Below, one piece after another: positions 8,590-16,779 of a stretch of DNA of 64,000 nt. A program made the translations under genes and the position numbers. A model generated the notes under the pieces. That model was not told the DNA's origin. It ran no database searches and saw nothing but the letters and a program-made list of their open reading frames with translations. The stretch covers positions 62,001 through 126,000 of the forward strand of contig CACNRW010000004.1 of assembly GCA_902622875.1 (NCBI GenBank), given 5' to 3'. The stretch is from an uncultured SAR116 cluster alpha proteobacterium. Its GTDB lineage: Bacteria > Pseudomonadota > Alphaproteobacteria > Puniceispirillales > Marisalimonadaceae. The first letter of the stretch is position 1. Each line of letters starts with the position of its first letter.

Positions 8590-10173
8590 TCAGCTTTCAG
8601 CATTTATATTTCCAATTTTAAAAAAATTAATTTCTTGTTTATCCATTTTGTCTAACAGATCTATTTCCCATTTCAAATATTGCCTGGCGTGATCTTTATT
8701 CCCCTTATGACGCATGTAGGTATGAAAGTTAAAGTCTATAAACTTTTTGTCTAATTCAATTACGTTTTGATCTAAACATTCAGGATATTTAAAAATTTCT
8801 TCCTTATTCCAATGGTATGCTTTGATTTGAATTTTTGGAAATATCTCTTTTAGATCCTTAATAATCAGACTTACCTTATTTATGTCATCGAAAACTATAA
8901 TTATATTTTTAATCAATTTAGATGTATTTTGTTTAAGAGCTGATCTATTTAACCAGATAGAATTCTTCAGCCTTGATTTACAATAATCAATACTTTTACG
9001 GATATCAAAAATAATAGTTGTATCTGATGCTTTTATATCATTCAAACTTATATGAGAAACTGATATATTCTTGAATTTAATGTGGCTTTTGATCTTTAAT
9101 GTATTTATTTCTGTTTCTGTCCCTTTAAAAACATAACACTCAAAATTCATTTTTTTAAGCCAAAGTGCTGTTGTTCCGGCTCTCACAAGATCGCCCTCAT
9201 CAAAAAGTATTATCCGTGACTTTAGTACTCCAACATAACTATCTGTAGCTTGAACCAGTTGACCCCCAGGGACATTTCTTATTCCTGGAAGAGATTTTTC
9301 AGGAGATAAATTAGTTTTCACGTTGAAAATATAAGTAGATCTTGTTTCATCCTCTATTAAATCTTGAGCTTCTGGTAAATCGATAACTTTTATATGATTT
9401 TTATCTAACAAATTTGAAATTTCACTTTTTAGCTTTTCTTTTTCGTTTTCTTTAGGCGAAATGTCGAGAAAATTTGTTTTGTTATTATCCAATTTTAAGT
9501 TAGATAAAACCCAACCCTGTGTTCCATTTTCTAAGGCGTAGACTTTATTTTTTATACCAAAATTTATTAACGTTTGGGCCCCAATAATTGATCTTGTTCT
9601 GCCTGCACAATTTATAATTATGTTAGTCTTTGAATTTTTGATTATTGATGAAATTTTGTACGGTATTTCGGCATTAGGGCAACAAATACTTTCTGGAATA
9701 CTCATTTTTTTATACTCTTCAAATGGTCGCCCATCTAATATGATTATATCTTCTTTTTTTTTCTGTTTTTGGAATAATTCTTTGGGGGAAATTGAAGGTG
9801 TGCGATACTTGTGTTCAACTAATTCACCAAAACTTTTACTAGGTACATTAATGCCATCAAATAATTTGAACTTGGCTCCCAACCAACCTTTAACACCTTC
9901 TTTTAAAATTAAAATTTTAGAATAGCCTAAAGCCTTTGCTTGTTTGTAGGCTAACTCGGATATTCCATTGTTATCATCAAATAATACAACCCGAACATTT
10001 TTATTTGGGAGAAGTGTTTCTATGTTGATTTCAAAAGTACTAAATGGAATTGAAATAGAAAAAAAAGGATGACCTTTAGTATGTTGGCTAATTTCTCTCA
10101 CATCAATAAACGCAATCTCGTTATCATCCGAAATCCAAGACTTAACTGTTTTTGCGTCTACAGTATTATCCAT
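8590..10173 (-). CDS. Four-domain rhodanese-like protein
   Basis: A 527-residue protein made of four consecutive rhodanese-like segments, roughly 5-105, 125-230, 245-360 and 375-465, each with a beta-strand/loop of the type IIxxD. Only the second has a catalytic cysteine, Cys189 in INCAGRTRS; the matching loops of domains 1, 3 and 4 read LFDDNNG, LFDEGD and VFDDINK and are presumably structural. Rhodaneses transfer sulfane sulfur from thiosulfate or persulfides to an acceptor. No signal peptide is present. It is the first gene of the minus-strand unit, divergent from the TPP enzyme across an 87-base gap with a palindrome. Multi-domain rhodaneses beside thiol-dioxygenase-like cupins point to thiol or persulfide metabolism. 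Confidence 0.85.
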   Translation of the reverse strand: MDNTVDAKTVKSWISDDNEIAFIDVREISQHTKGHPFFSISIPFSTFEINIETLLPNKNVRVVLFDDNNGISELAYKQAKALGYSKILILKEGVKGWLGAKFKLFDGINVPSKSFGELVEHKYRTPSISPKELFQKQKKKEDIIILDGRPFEEYKKMSIPESICCPNAEIPYKISSIIKNSKTNIIINCAGRTRSIIGAQTLINFGIKNKVYALENGTQGWVLSNLKLDNNKTNFLDISPKENEKEKLKSEISNLLDKNHIKVIDLPEAQDLIEDETRSTYIFNVKTNLSPEKSLPGIRNVPGGQLVQATDSYVGVLKSRIILFDEGDLVRAGTTALWLKKMNFECYVFKGTETEINTLKIKSHIKFKNISVSHISLNDIKASDTTIIFDIRKSIDYCKSRLKNSIWLNRSALKQNTSKLIKNIIIVFDDINKVSLIIKDLKEIFPKIQIKAYHWNKEEIFKYPECLDQNVIELDKKFIDFNFHTYMRHKGNKDHARQYLKWEIDLLDKMDKQEINFFKIGNINAES

Positions 10174-10222
10174 TTTAATAACTCAATCATTAGTTTAATC
10201 TTAACAATATTAAAAATTAATA

Positions 10223-10242
10223 TAAGATTTTTAACATGTTAA
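10223..10242. promoter_or_regulatory. Operator-like palindrome between divergent rhodanese and TPP-enzyme genes
   Basis: The 87-base divergent gap contains a perfect 12-base palindrome, TTAACATGTTAA, at 10231-10242, about 20 bases before the TPP-enzyme ATG. A second, spaced inverted repeat, AATCTTA at 10197-10203 and TAAGATT at 10223-10229, lies just left of it. Such sites in a divergent gap are typical of a regulator that controls both directions. No regulator gene is visible in the island, so the protein would be encoded elsewhere. Confidence 0.4.
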
Positions 10243-10260
10243 GTCAAAAGGGGTGGAATT

Positions 10261-11913
10261 ATGAAAGAATATAATGTGGGAGACATAGTTTCAGAATTTT
10301 TATATCAGATAGGTGTGAAAGATGTTTTTGGTGTGGTTTCAGTCCATAACATACCTATGCTAGATGCTATTGGTAGAAGAAACTATATACAAATGATACC
10401 TGCAAGAGGTGAAATGGGCGCAGGTCATATGGCAGATGGTTATGCAAGAGCTACAAATGGTCTTGGAGTTGTCTTTACTAGTACTGGACCTGGGGCAGCA
10501 AATATAGCAGGAGCTTTAGTTGAGTCTCGATTTGCTGGTTCAGCAGTACTTCATTTTACTGGTCAAACAGCAACAGAAAATTTAGATAAAAACCAAGGAA
10601 CAGTTCACGATGTTCCTGATCAGTTGGGTATGTTGAAATCTATTTCTAAGAAAGCAATTAGAATAAGCAAACCAGAAGACGTTATCACAAAATTAATGGA
10701 AGCAACTACTGCTGCTCTTACTCCTCCAATGGGACCTGTGTCTGTCGAAATACCAATAGATATTCAAAGAACTATTATTGAAAGGCCATCAGAATTAGAT
10801 CAAATTAAATCGCCAAGCATAAATTTACAAATAGGTGATATTTCATCTTTAGATAAGATAGAGGACATAGTAAAAAAATCTAAAAGAAAAATACTTTGGG
10901 TAGGTAATGGGGCAAAATTTGCAAAAGATGAAGTAGAAAAATTTATTGATATTGGCTTTGCACTTGTTACTAGTACATTAGGAAGAGGTGTTGTTCCTGA
11001 AAGTAATAAAATGAGTATGGGTGCTTTTAATGCTGTACCTCTAATAGAAGATTTTTATAAAACACTTGATTTAATGATAGTTGTTGGAAGTAGATTAAGA
11101 GGACACGAAACTAGAGATATGTCTTTAAAACTTCCGGACAATATTATTCAAATTGACATTGATCCTGATGCAGAAAATAGAACATACAAAACTAACCTTT
11201 TTCATTGTGGTGACGCAAAAATGGTTTTGGGAGAACTTGCTAATAGACTATCAAACACTATCCTTGTCGATGATGACTGGATAAATGAAGTTTCAGAACT
11301 TAAAAATAAAATTTTTGAATCTTATAAAAATAATCTTGGTGCTTACAAGGACTTTCCGGAAATTATAAGAAGAGTACTTCCTGAAAATGGAAGATGGGTC
11401 AGAGACGTAACAATTTCTAATAGTATGTGGGGCAATCGTTCTATGCAAATTAATAAACCTGAACAAAATATTTATCCAGTTGGGGCTGCAATTGGTCCTG
11501 GAATGGCTCTTGCTATTGGAGCGTCTGTTGGGATCAAAGGAGAAAAAACCATTGCTATGTGCGGTGATGGAGGTTTTATGTTGAACCTTCCTGATTTGTG
11601 GACAGCTGCTGAAACTAATTGTGATGTAGTTTTTCTAGTTATGAACGATCAGGGATATGGTGTTATAAAACATATTCAAGAAAGCATGTATGGCGGAAGA
11701 AAATTTTATGCGGATTTGATAGGTCCAAATTTTGAAGATTTAGCCAAAGTTGCAAAAATGAAATATAAGAGAATTGATAATGCTAATGAATTAGAAAAAA
11801 AATTGGATGAAGCTGTGAAATTTACAGGTCCTGTTTTGGTAGAAGTAAATGTTCAATCCGTAGGAGAAATGCCTCGTTACTTTGCTCCACCTCCTCATGC
11901 TTTAAAGGATTGA
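10261..11913 (+). CDS. Thiamine-pyrophosphate-dependent enzyme (acetolactate-synthase-like large subunit)
   Basis: TPP enzyme of 550 residues with the usual three-domain order. The N-terminal pyrimidine-binding domain carries the cofactor-activating glutamate Glu51 in ARGEMGAGHMADGYA; the C-terminal pyrophosphate domain has the GDG motif at 435-437 and the paired Asn in NDQGYG near 464. The family decarboxylates 2-oxo acids and may transfer the resulting activated aldehyde. It lacks the start expected for sulfoacetaldehyde acetyltransferase (Xsc) and there is no adjacent regulatory IlvH, so biosynthetic acetolactate synthase is unlikely. A good GGGGTGG ribosome site precedes the ATG. It is directly followed, 1 base later, by a TauE-type exporter, implying one transcript. 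Confidence 0.82.
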   Translation: MKEYNVGDIVSEFLYQIGVKDVFGVVSVHNIPMLDAIGRRNYIQMIPARGEMGAGHMADGYARATNGLGVVFTSTGPGAANIAGALVESRFAGSAVLHFTGQTATENLDKNQGTVHDVPDQLGMLKSISKKAIRISKPEDVITKLMEATTAALTPPMGPVSVEIPIDIQRTIIERPSELDQIKSPSINLQIGDISSLDKIEDIVKKSKRKILWVGNGAKFAKDEVEKFIDIGFALVTSTLGRGVVPESNKMSMGAFNAVPLIEDFYKTLDLMIVVGSRLRGHETRDMSLKLPDNIIQIDIDPDAENRTYKTNLFHCGDAKMVLGELANRLSNTILVDDDWINEVSELKNKIFESYKNNLGAYKDFPEIIRRVLPENGRWVRDVTISNSMWGNRSMQINKPEQNIYPVGAAIGPGMALAIGASVGIKGEKTIAMCGDGGFMLNLPDLWTAAETNCDVVFLVMNDQGYGVIKHIQESMYGGRKFYADLIGPNFEDLAKVAKMKYKRIDNANELEKKLDEAVKFTGPVLVEVNVQSVGEMPRYFAPPPHALKD

Positions 11914-11914
11914 A

Positions 11915-12673
11915 ATGTTTGAAATGCCAGGAGAACTTTCAGAGTTCACAATATACTTCTTAATATTTGCGAGTATGGTGACCTCTTTTATAAGTTCTGC
12001 TTTTGGAATTGGTGGTGGAGCCATCCTAATAGGTTTGTTAGCCATTAAACTCCCGCCTTTTGCTTTGTTACCAATACACGGTATTGTTCAAATAGGATCT
12101 AATTTCGGTCGAACCCTTATATTTCTAAAAGATGTAAAGAGGGACGTGTTAGTTCCTTTTAGCATCGGAACTGTTCTAGGATCTTTTATTGGTGGAACAT
12201 TCTTTGTACAAATAGAGCCTTGGTTACTTCAATTAATTGTTGCTTTATTTATTCTTTGGTCTGTTTTTGGGAAAATCCCAGCTATTGGTTCAACCCACGT
12301 AGTTTTTGGTGGAATGTTTTCTGGCTTTTTTACAATGTTTTTTGGAGCTTCAGGAACTTTAGTAGCAGGCATGGTAAAGACTATGAAATTAGAGCCAGTA
12401 AAACATACAGCTACTCACTCAGCGTTAATGACGATTCAACATTTTATAAAGGTAGTAATATTTGGCTTTGTAGGTTTTGTTTATGCCGATTATGTTCTGC
12501 TAATTACTGCAATGATTGTAAGTGGTTTTATAGGAACAGTAATTGGTAAAAAAATTTTAGTAAAATTTGGTAAAAAATATTTTAAATTAGTACTAAATAT
12601 TATCCTGACTTTAATAGCATTTAACCTTATATGGAGTGCAATAAAAATGAGTGGTTATTTTACAAATATTTAA
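11915..12673 (+). CDS. TauE/SafE family anion exporter
   Basis: Integral membrane protein of 252 residues with about eight hydrophobic segments arranged as two related halves, and the typical ISSAFGIGGGAILIGLL start and FFGASGTLVAG in the second half. TauE/SafE proteins are thought to export sulfite, sulfoacetate or related organosulfur anions. The gene starts 1 base after the TPP enzyme, so the pair is co-transcribed. Export of a toxic by-product such as sulfite made by the neighbouring enzymes is the natural reading. The 3' end overlaps that of tctA by four bases on the other strand. Confidence 0.85.
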   Translation: MFEMPGELSEFTIYFLIFASMVTSFISSAFGIGGGAILIGLLAIKLPPFALLPIHGIVQIGSNFGRTLIFLKDVKRDVLVPFSIGTVLGSFIGGTFFVQIEPWLLQLIVALFILWSVFGKIPAIGSTHVVFGGMFSGFFTMFFGASGTLVAGMVKTMKLEPVKHTATHSALMTIQHFIKVVIFGFVGFVYADYVLLITAMIVSGFIGTVIGKKILVKFGKKYFKLVLNIILTLIAFNLIWSAIKMSGYFTNI

Positions 12674-14154
12674 TCTTTTTGCTTTGTTATCCATGAAAAA
12701 ATCACTGGTCCACATAAACCTAGAAATGCAAAAATTAGAAACATAAGTGCTAGAGGTTGGGTAAGGATCAACCACCACTGACCATCAAACATTTTTAAAG
12801 AATGTTGTAGGTTAGTTTCCACCATTTCTCCTAATATTAAACCAACGGCAATTGGAGCAACCGAGAAACCATGTCTTCTTGCAAAAAAACCAATTACACC
12901 AAAAATCAAAGCTAACCATACATCTAAAAGTTGTCCTTGGAAAGCATAGGCACCAATGACCGATAATGCAAAAACTATTGGCCATAGAATTTGGGTAGGC
13001 ACTAAGGATACCCTTGCAAACAATTTAGCTGCATATAGTCCCATCAGCATAAACATTACGTTTGCTACAAACATAGATCCAAAAATTTGATAGACCTTTT
13101 CAACTTGTTCAGTAAACAAATAAACACCTGGTCTAAGCCCATGAACCATTAGACCAACTAGAATTATTGCGGTTGTACCACTACCGGGTATTCCTAGTAC
13201 CATTGTTGGCACCATTGCGCCCCCAGTTGCAGCATTATTAGCGGCTTCAGCACCAGCTATACCTTCAATTGAACCTTTACCAAATTCTTTTTTATTCTTA
13301 GACCATCGCCTGGCTTCAGAATAACCAATCATTGATGCTACAGTTGCACCTTCAGCAGGCAAAACACCTATAAATGTTCCAATTCCACAGGACCTCAAGA
13401 TAGTTTTCCAAATCTTTTTATAATCCTCTTTTGTTGGGAGTTTTACAGCTTTCATACTCACTGTTTTAATAATTTTATCAACTGTTTTTGATTGGACTAA
13501 AAGTTCAGAGATAGCAAAAAGACCAATAAATATTGGAACAAAATGAAGACCTTCATACAATTCATAATTCCCAAACATAAATCTTTCAATTCCAGTTACA
13601 CGTTCAGCGCCTATAGTAGAAAGCCAAACTCCAAAAATCCCACCGATTAGATTTTTAACAGCACCTCCTGCACTAATACTGGCTAACATGGATAACCCAA
13701 AAACTGTTAGTGCAAAATATTCTGGGGATCTAAACTCGTAAGCAACCCTAGCCAATAAAGGCGCGGCAAAACATAGTATTAGAACGGAAAAGATACCTCC
13801 AACAGTACTTGATATCACCGCAATACCTAGAGCTCGGCCAGCTTCGCCTTTTTGTGCAAGAGGATATCCGTCGAAGGTAGTGGCTGCCGCAGCTGAGGTA
13901 CCAGGGGTATTTATTAAAATCGCGGTTATTGAACCAGCAAATGTAGCAGAAACATATATCGTAGCAAGAACTGCAATTGCATGGACTGGGTCCATTGTAA
14001 GAGTAAACGGCAATAGTAAAGCAGCACCTGTAGTTGCTCCCAACCCTGGTAGGACACCTATTATAACACCTAGAACTGTGGTAGCAAAAATTAATCCTAA
14101 TAAGTAGGGGTCAACCATAACTGACGCCATTGCAGATATTGCCTGTTCAAACAT
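12670..14154 (-). CDS. tctA: Tripartite tricarboxylate transporter, large permease TctA
   Basis: Large permease of the tripartite tricarboxylate transporter family, 494 residues and about 12 hydrophobic segments. The signature GVLPGLGATTGAALLLPFT occurs near the N-terminus, and PGTSAAAATTFDGYPLA soon after. Together with TctB and the periplasmic TctC it drives secondary uptake of organic acids. Gene order on the minus strand is tctC-tctB-tctA with 9 bases between tctB and tctA. The substrate is not readable; its location next to the catabolic island suggests it may bring in the island's substrate. Confidence 0.93.
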   Translation of the reverse strand: MFEQAISAMASVMVDPYLLGLIFATTVLGVIIGVLPGLGATTGAALLLPFTLTMDPVHAIAVLATIYVSATFAGSITAILINTPGTSAAAATTFDGYPLAQKGEAGRALGIAVISSTVGGIFSVLILCFAAPLLARVAYEFRSPEYFALTVFGLSMLASISAGGAVKNLIGGIFGVWLSTIGAERVTGIERFMFGNYELYEGLHFVPIFIGLFAISELLVQSKTVDKIIKTVSMKAVKLPTKEDYKKIWKTILRSCGIGTFIGVLPAEGATVASMIGYSEARRWSKNKKEFGKGSIEGIAGAEAANNAATGGAMVPTMVLGIPGSGTTAIILVGLMVHGLRPGVYLFTEQVEKVYQIFGSMFVANVMFMLMGLYAAKLFARVSLVPTQILWPIVFALSVIGAYAFQGQLLDVWLALIFGVIGFFARRHGFSVAPIAVGLILGEMVETNLQHSLKMFDGQWWLILTQPLALMFLIFAFLGLCGPVIFSWITKQKD

Positions 14155-14163
14155 TAGAATATC

Positions 14164-14625
14164 CTAACCATAATAAAGATTCATAAGAATACCTCGTGGG
14201 AACCTTATTTTAAGTACAAAGTCAAATAATAAAAAAACTAAACCTGGTGTAACCGTGGCAGTTAAAAATGCAACCCATAACCTTTTTTCTCCCCACAAAA
14301 TACTCATTAAAAAAATTACAACAAAAATCCCTATAAACATATCTGTGTATACGGTCAACAAATAAAAGAGCAGAAATAATAACATACTTCCCCAAGTATG
14401 ATATTTTTCCAATGATACAGCTTTAGGTTTATTCTTATAAAATTGATAAGTTAGAATTCCAAGTAAAAACAATTTCAAAATCATTAAAAAAATTGGAAAA
14501 GATCTAGCTTGCATACTGTCACCTACAATCATTTCAGGAGATGTATCAAGCTGAAGAGAAATTGCTATAACTGACAATGAAAAAATTGCCAGTATTAATG
14601 GAATTAGATAAATTTTATTTTTCAT
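14164..14625 (-). CDS. tctB: Tripartite tricarboxylate transporter, small permease TctB
   Basis: Small membrane subunit of about 154 residues with four hydrophobic segments, the normal TctB size and topology. I place the start at the ATG at 14625 (MKNKIYLIPL). The longer frame beginning with TTG at 14649 starts inside a strong hairpin and adds an unlikely MRGLCLKY lead. TctB sequences are poorly conserved, so the call rests on size, hydrophobicity and position between tctC and tctA. Its translation may be lower than that of tctC because of the intervening hairpin. Confidence 0.85.
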   Translation of the reverse strand: MKNKIYLIPLILAIFSLSVIAISLQLDTSPEMIVGDSMQARSFPIFLMILKLFLLGILTYQFYKNKPKAVSLEKYHTWGSMLLFLLFYLLTVYTDMFIGIFVVIFLMSILWGEKRLWVAFLTATVTPGLVFLLFDFVLKIRFPRGILMNLYYG

Positions 14626-14636
14626 ATATTTCAAAC

Positions 14637-14664
14637 AAAGACCTCTCAAATTTGAGAGGTCTTT
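14637..14664 (-). terminator. Perfect inverted repeat between tctC and tctB (intercistronic hairpin/attenuator)
   Basis: Arms AAAGACCTCTCAAA (14637-14650) and TTTGAGAGGTCTTT (14651-14664) form an uninterrupted 28-base palindrome starting 12 bases after the tctC stop. In the minus-strand transcript it would form a strong hairpin followed only by a broken U-run, so partial termination or 3'-end protection of the tctC message is likely. This would give the usual excess of binding protein over permease. Confidence 0.75.
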
Positions 14665-14676
14665 TATCTTCTTTAA

Positions 14677-15654
14677 TTATTTCAATAAGCCCATTTCTTT
14701 AAGAGCAGGACCAAATTCACCTACCATAAATGCAATTTGCTTTCCCCAAGGACCAGATGGTTGTGGAGACGTACTGTCTAAACCAGAATTTTCGAGATAA
14801 GCTTGGTACATTGAATGTTTCATAGCTTTTTGAATCCCTTTTTCCATGTCAGCAACTCTTGCTTTATCAACACCAGCATGAGTTACAAAGCCTCTAGTAG
14901 TTGAAAGAACAAGATCAATACCCATTGACTTAGCTGTCTTAGCCTTAGGTATTGGCGCCATTCCATTTTCAGCTAAAATGACAAGTGGGCAAATGTCTCC
15001 AGCTTCGACTGGTGCCGCGGCTTCTGACAAGTTAAGTGTTCCTACATCGACTTCTCCTGCAACTAGTCTAGTAGCTAGTTCACCTCCACCTTTATATGGT
15101 ATGTATTTAGGCATTTTTTGACCAAGTCTCTTTGCCCAAAGAAAAACAGTTATATGGTCAATAGTACCAGTATGAGTGCCGCCAAAAGTTATCTTGTCAC
15201 CCTTTTTCATTCCAGCCACAAAATCTTCCGGTGTTTTGTAAGGGCTTTTTTTACAATTAACCATTAATATTTGAGGATCGTTTGTTCCTCGAGAGATTGG
15301 CGCCATATCTTCAACTTTTAGCTTTGTTTTACCCATAGCCATAGTAATTGCATGACCAACAGTAAAAGTTAATATAGTATTTCCATCGGCAGGCCTTGTC
15401 ATAAAATAATTCATTGCTGCGGCACCACCGCCACCTCTCTTATTTACAACTACCATGTCTTGTTTCAATGTCCTTCTGGAACGAAGCATCATCATTCTTG
15501 AGTTGACGTCAGTACCACCACCTGCTCCTGCGTGCGTCACAACTTCAATCGCAGGTTTTTTAGCGGCTAAAGTTGGAGCAGTTGTAAAGGCTATAGCAGA
15601 TACTATAGCAGCTATACCAGTACCAACCTTAAATAGTGTAGTAGATTTAATCAT
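14677..15654 (-). CDS. tctC: Tripartite tricarboxylate transporter substrate-binding protein TctC
   Basis: Periplasmic solute-binding protein of the Bug/TctC family, 325 residues. It has a clear signal peptide with a hydrophobic stretch at about 10-28 and a likely cleavage after the Ala-Ala at 30-31. The typical early motif VVTHAGAGGGTDVNSRMM lies around 38-55, and the ligand-loop block KRGGGGAAAMNYF near 67-80. GGAGG lies seven bases before the ATG, a strong site fitting high expression. A set of three palindromes lies upstream and a strong hairpin follows the stop. Ligand probably a small carboxylate, not identifiable from sequence. Confidence 0.92.
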   Translation of the reverse strand: MIKSTTLFKVGTGIAAIVSAIAFTTAPTLAAKKPAIEVVTHAGAGGGTDVNSRMMMLRSRRTLKQDMVVVNKRGGGGAAAMNYFMTRPADGNTILTFTVGHAITMAMGKTKLKVEDMAPISRGTNDPQILMVNCKKSPYKTPEDFVAGMKKGDKITFGGTHTGTIDHITVFLWAKRLGQKMPKYIPYKGGGELATRLVAGEVDVGTLNLSEAAAPVEAGDICPLVILAENGMAPIPKAKTAKSMGIDLVLSTTRGFVTHAGVDKARVADMEKGIQKAMKHSMYQAYLENSGLDSTSPQPSGPWGKQIAFMVGEFGPALKEMGLLK

Positions 15655-15677
15655 TTAATTTCCTCCATAATGATTAA

Positions 15678-15738
15678 CCAGCATATGCTGGATGTTTAAT
15701 GTTATAATAACATTAGTAGTTAAGAATAACTATTCTTA
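15678..15738. promoter_or_regulatory. Three consecutive palindromes upstream of tctC
   Basis: Within 61 bases of the tctC upstream region there are three separate inverted repeats: CCAGCATATGCTGG at 15678-15691; AATGTTA-taa-TAACATT at 15698-15714; and TAAGAATA-ac-TATTCTTA at 15721-15738. They are different sequences, so they are not copies of one operator. They could be binding sites for more than one regulator, or in part leader-RNA hairpins. The rest of the 226-base gap (15739-15880) shows nothing recognisable. Confidence 0.5.
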
Positions 15739-15880
15739 TCCCCATTTAAAATCGTTTGTAATTTGAAGTTATTCAAAATACTTATCAAATGAATTATTGA
15801 TTATTACGAAATAAAAATATGAGTCAAGTATAACAGAGGCTATATAATGAGTTATTGTTTAATTAGTTAATTAAAAAAAC

Positions 15881-16090
15881 TTATTTGTTTTTATCATTAG
15901 AGTATTTTTTGAAGTGAGGCTTCATATTAGTTCTGTAAAGTTCTATTGTCTCAGTCCTAGTATAAATTTTCTTTTCGTCTTGCAAAAACAATTTGTCAAT
16001 TTGAGGAGCAGCACTTGCCAATTGAAAAATTACAGAAATTATTGAGAGTGGTTCCAATTTAAAACTCCATCTTTGCCAAAAAAATTGCAA
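15881..16090 (-). CDS. Small hypothetical protein, possibly a remnant
   Basis: A 69-codon frame with no recognised homology. It would have to start with TTG (16090), directly after an in-frame TAA, and no convincing ribosome site is present. The C-terminal half (KLFLQDEKKIYTRTETIELY) looks protein-like and charged, whereas the N-terminal part does not. An A7 run at 16078-16084 lies at the junction, and a neighbouring frame upstream (NFFGKDGVLNWNHSQ) also looks coding-like. A longer gene broken by frameshift is therefore as likely as a real small gene. Confidence 0.25.
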   Translation of the reverse strand: MQFFWQRWSFKLEPLSIISVIFQLASAAPQIDKLFLQDEKKIYTRTETIELYRTNMKPHFKKYSNDKNK

Positions 16091-16206
16091 ATATTATGCC
16101 ATTCCGAAAATAAAATTTAAAATAGTTAAAGTAAATTATTGAAAATTTAAAAAATTATAATAAGTAATAATTTCGAATAATTATTAAACAAGAATTTATA
16201 ACTTAT

Positions 16207-16770
16207 ATGAATAATTTTGAATTAATTGAAAAATATAACGCCTCTGATATTTCTATACCAAAGAATATGTTTGGTTGGATGAGATCTAATCATGCAGGGG
16301 AGACAGGTGCTGTTTGGATATACCTAGGTGCCAAGTGTATTTTTTGGAATAAAAAAATTAAGGTAATATCAAAAGAACATTATCAAACAGAAAAAAATCA
16401 TTTAATTATTATGAACCACCTATTATCTAATAAAAGTAAAAGTAAACTTTTAATTTTTTGGAGAATTCTAGGGTTTAGTTTGGGATTTATTTCGGCTCTG
16501 CTAGGTTATAGATTTTTTTGTGTTACTATACAATCAGTTGAAAGCTTTGTAGAACAACATTATCGAGAGCAAATAGAATTTTTATATAAAAAATCAATTT
16601 CTTTTGATCTCTTAAAAGTTTTAGAAATGTGTTGTGATGAAGAAGTTGAGCACCAAAATGATGCCAAAATGCAGAAGGGATTAGATAAAAACAGTGTTTT
16701 TGAAAATATGTGGTCCAATTTAATTGGCTCGGGATCTAATGTTGCAGTAAATGTTTCAAAATTAATATAG
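16207..16770 (+). CDS. coq7: Demethoxyubiquinone hydroxylase Coq7
   Basis: Carboxylate-bridged di-iron monooxygenase of 187 residues that hydroxylates 5-demethoxyubiquinone, the penultimate step of ubiquinone synthesis, at the inner membrane. The iron ligands can be seen as paired motifs: SNHAGETGAV near 28-37, EKNHLIIMNH, VEQHYREQ, and DEEVEHQNDA near the C-terminus. A hydrophobic stretch lies between the two halves. It is followed 9 bases later by a DCC-motif protein and then a small gene, forming a short operon. COQ9 and an ABC1-family protein, also linked to ubiquinone, lie elsewhere in the window. Confidence 0.93.
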   Translation: MNNFELIEKYNASDISIPKNMFGWMRSNHAGETGAVWIYLGAKCIFWNKKIKVISKEHYQTEKNHLIIMNHLLSNKSKSKLLIFWRILGFSLGFISALLGYRFFCVTIQSVESFVEQHYREQIEFLYKKSISFDLLKVLEMCCDEEVEHQNDAKMQKGLDKNSVFENMWSNLIGSGSNVAVNVSKLI

Positions 16771-16779
16771 GTTTTAAAA

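Noticed and set aside
10261-11913. Sulfoacetaldehyde acetyltransferase (Xsc)
   Set aside because: The sulfur context made it tempting, but the N-terminus and cofactor region do not resemble Xsc, and no phosphotransacetylase gene is adjacent.
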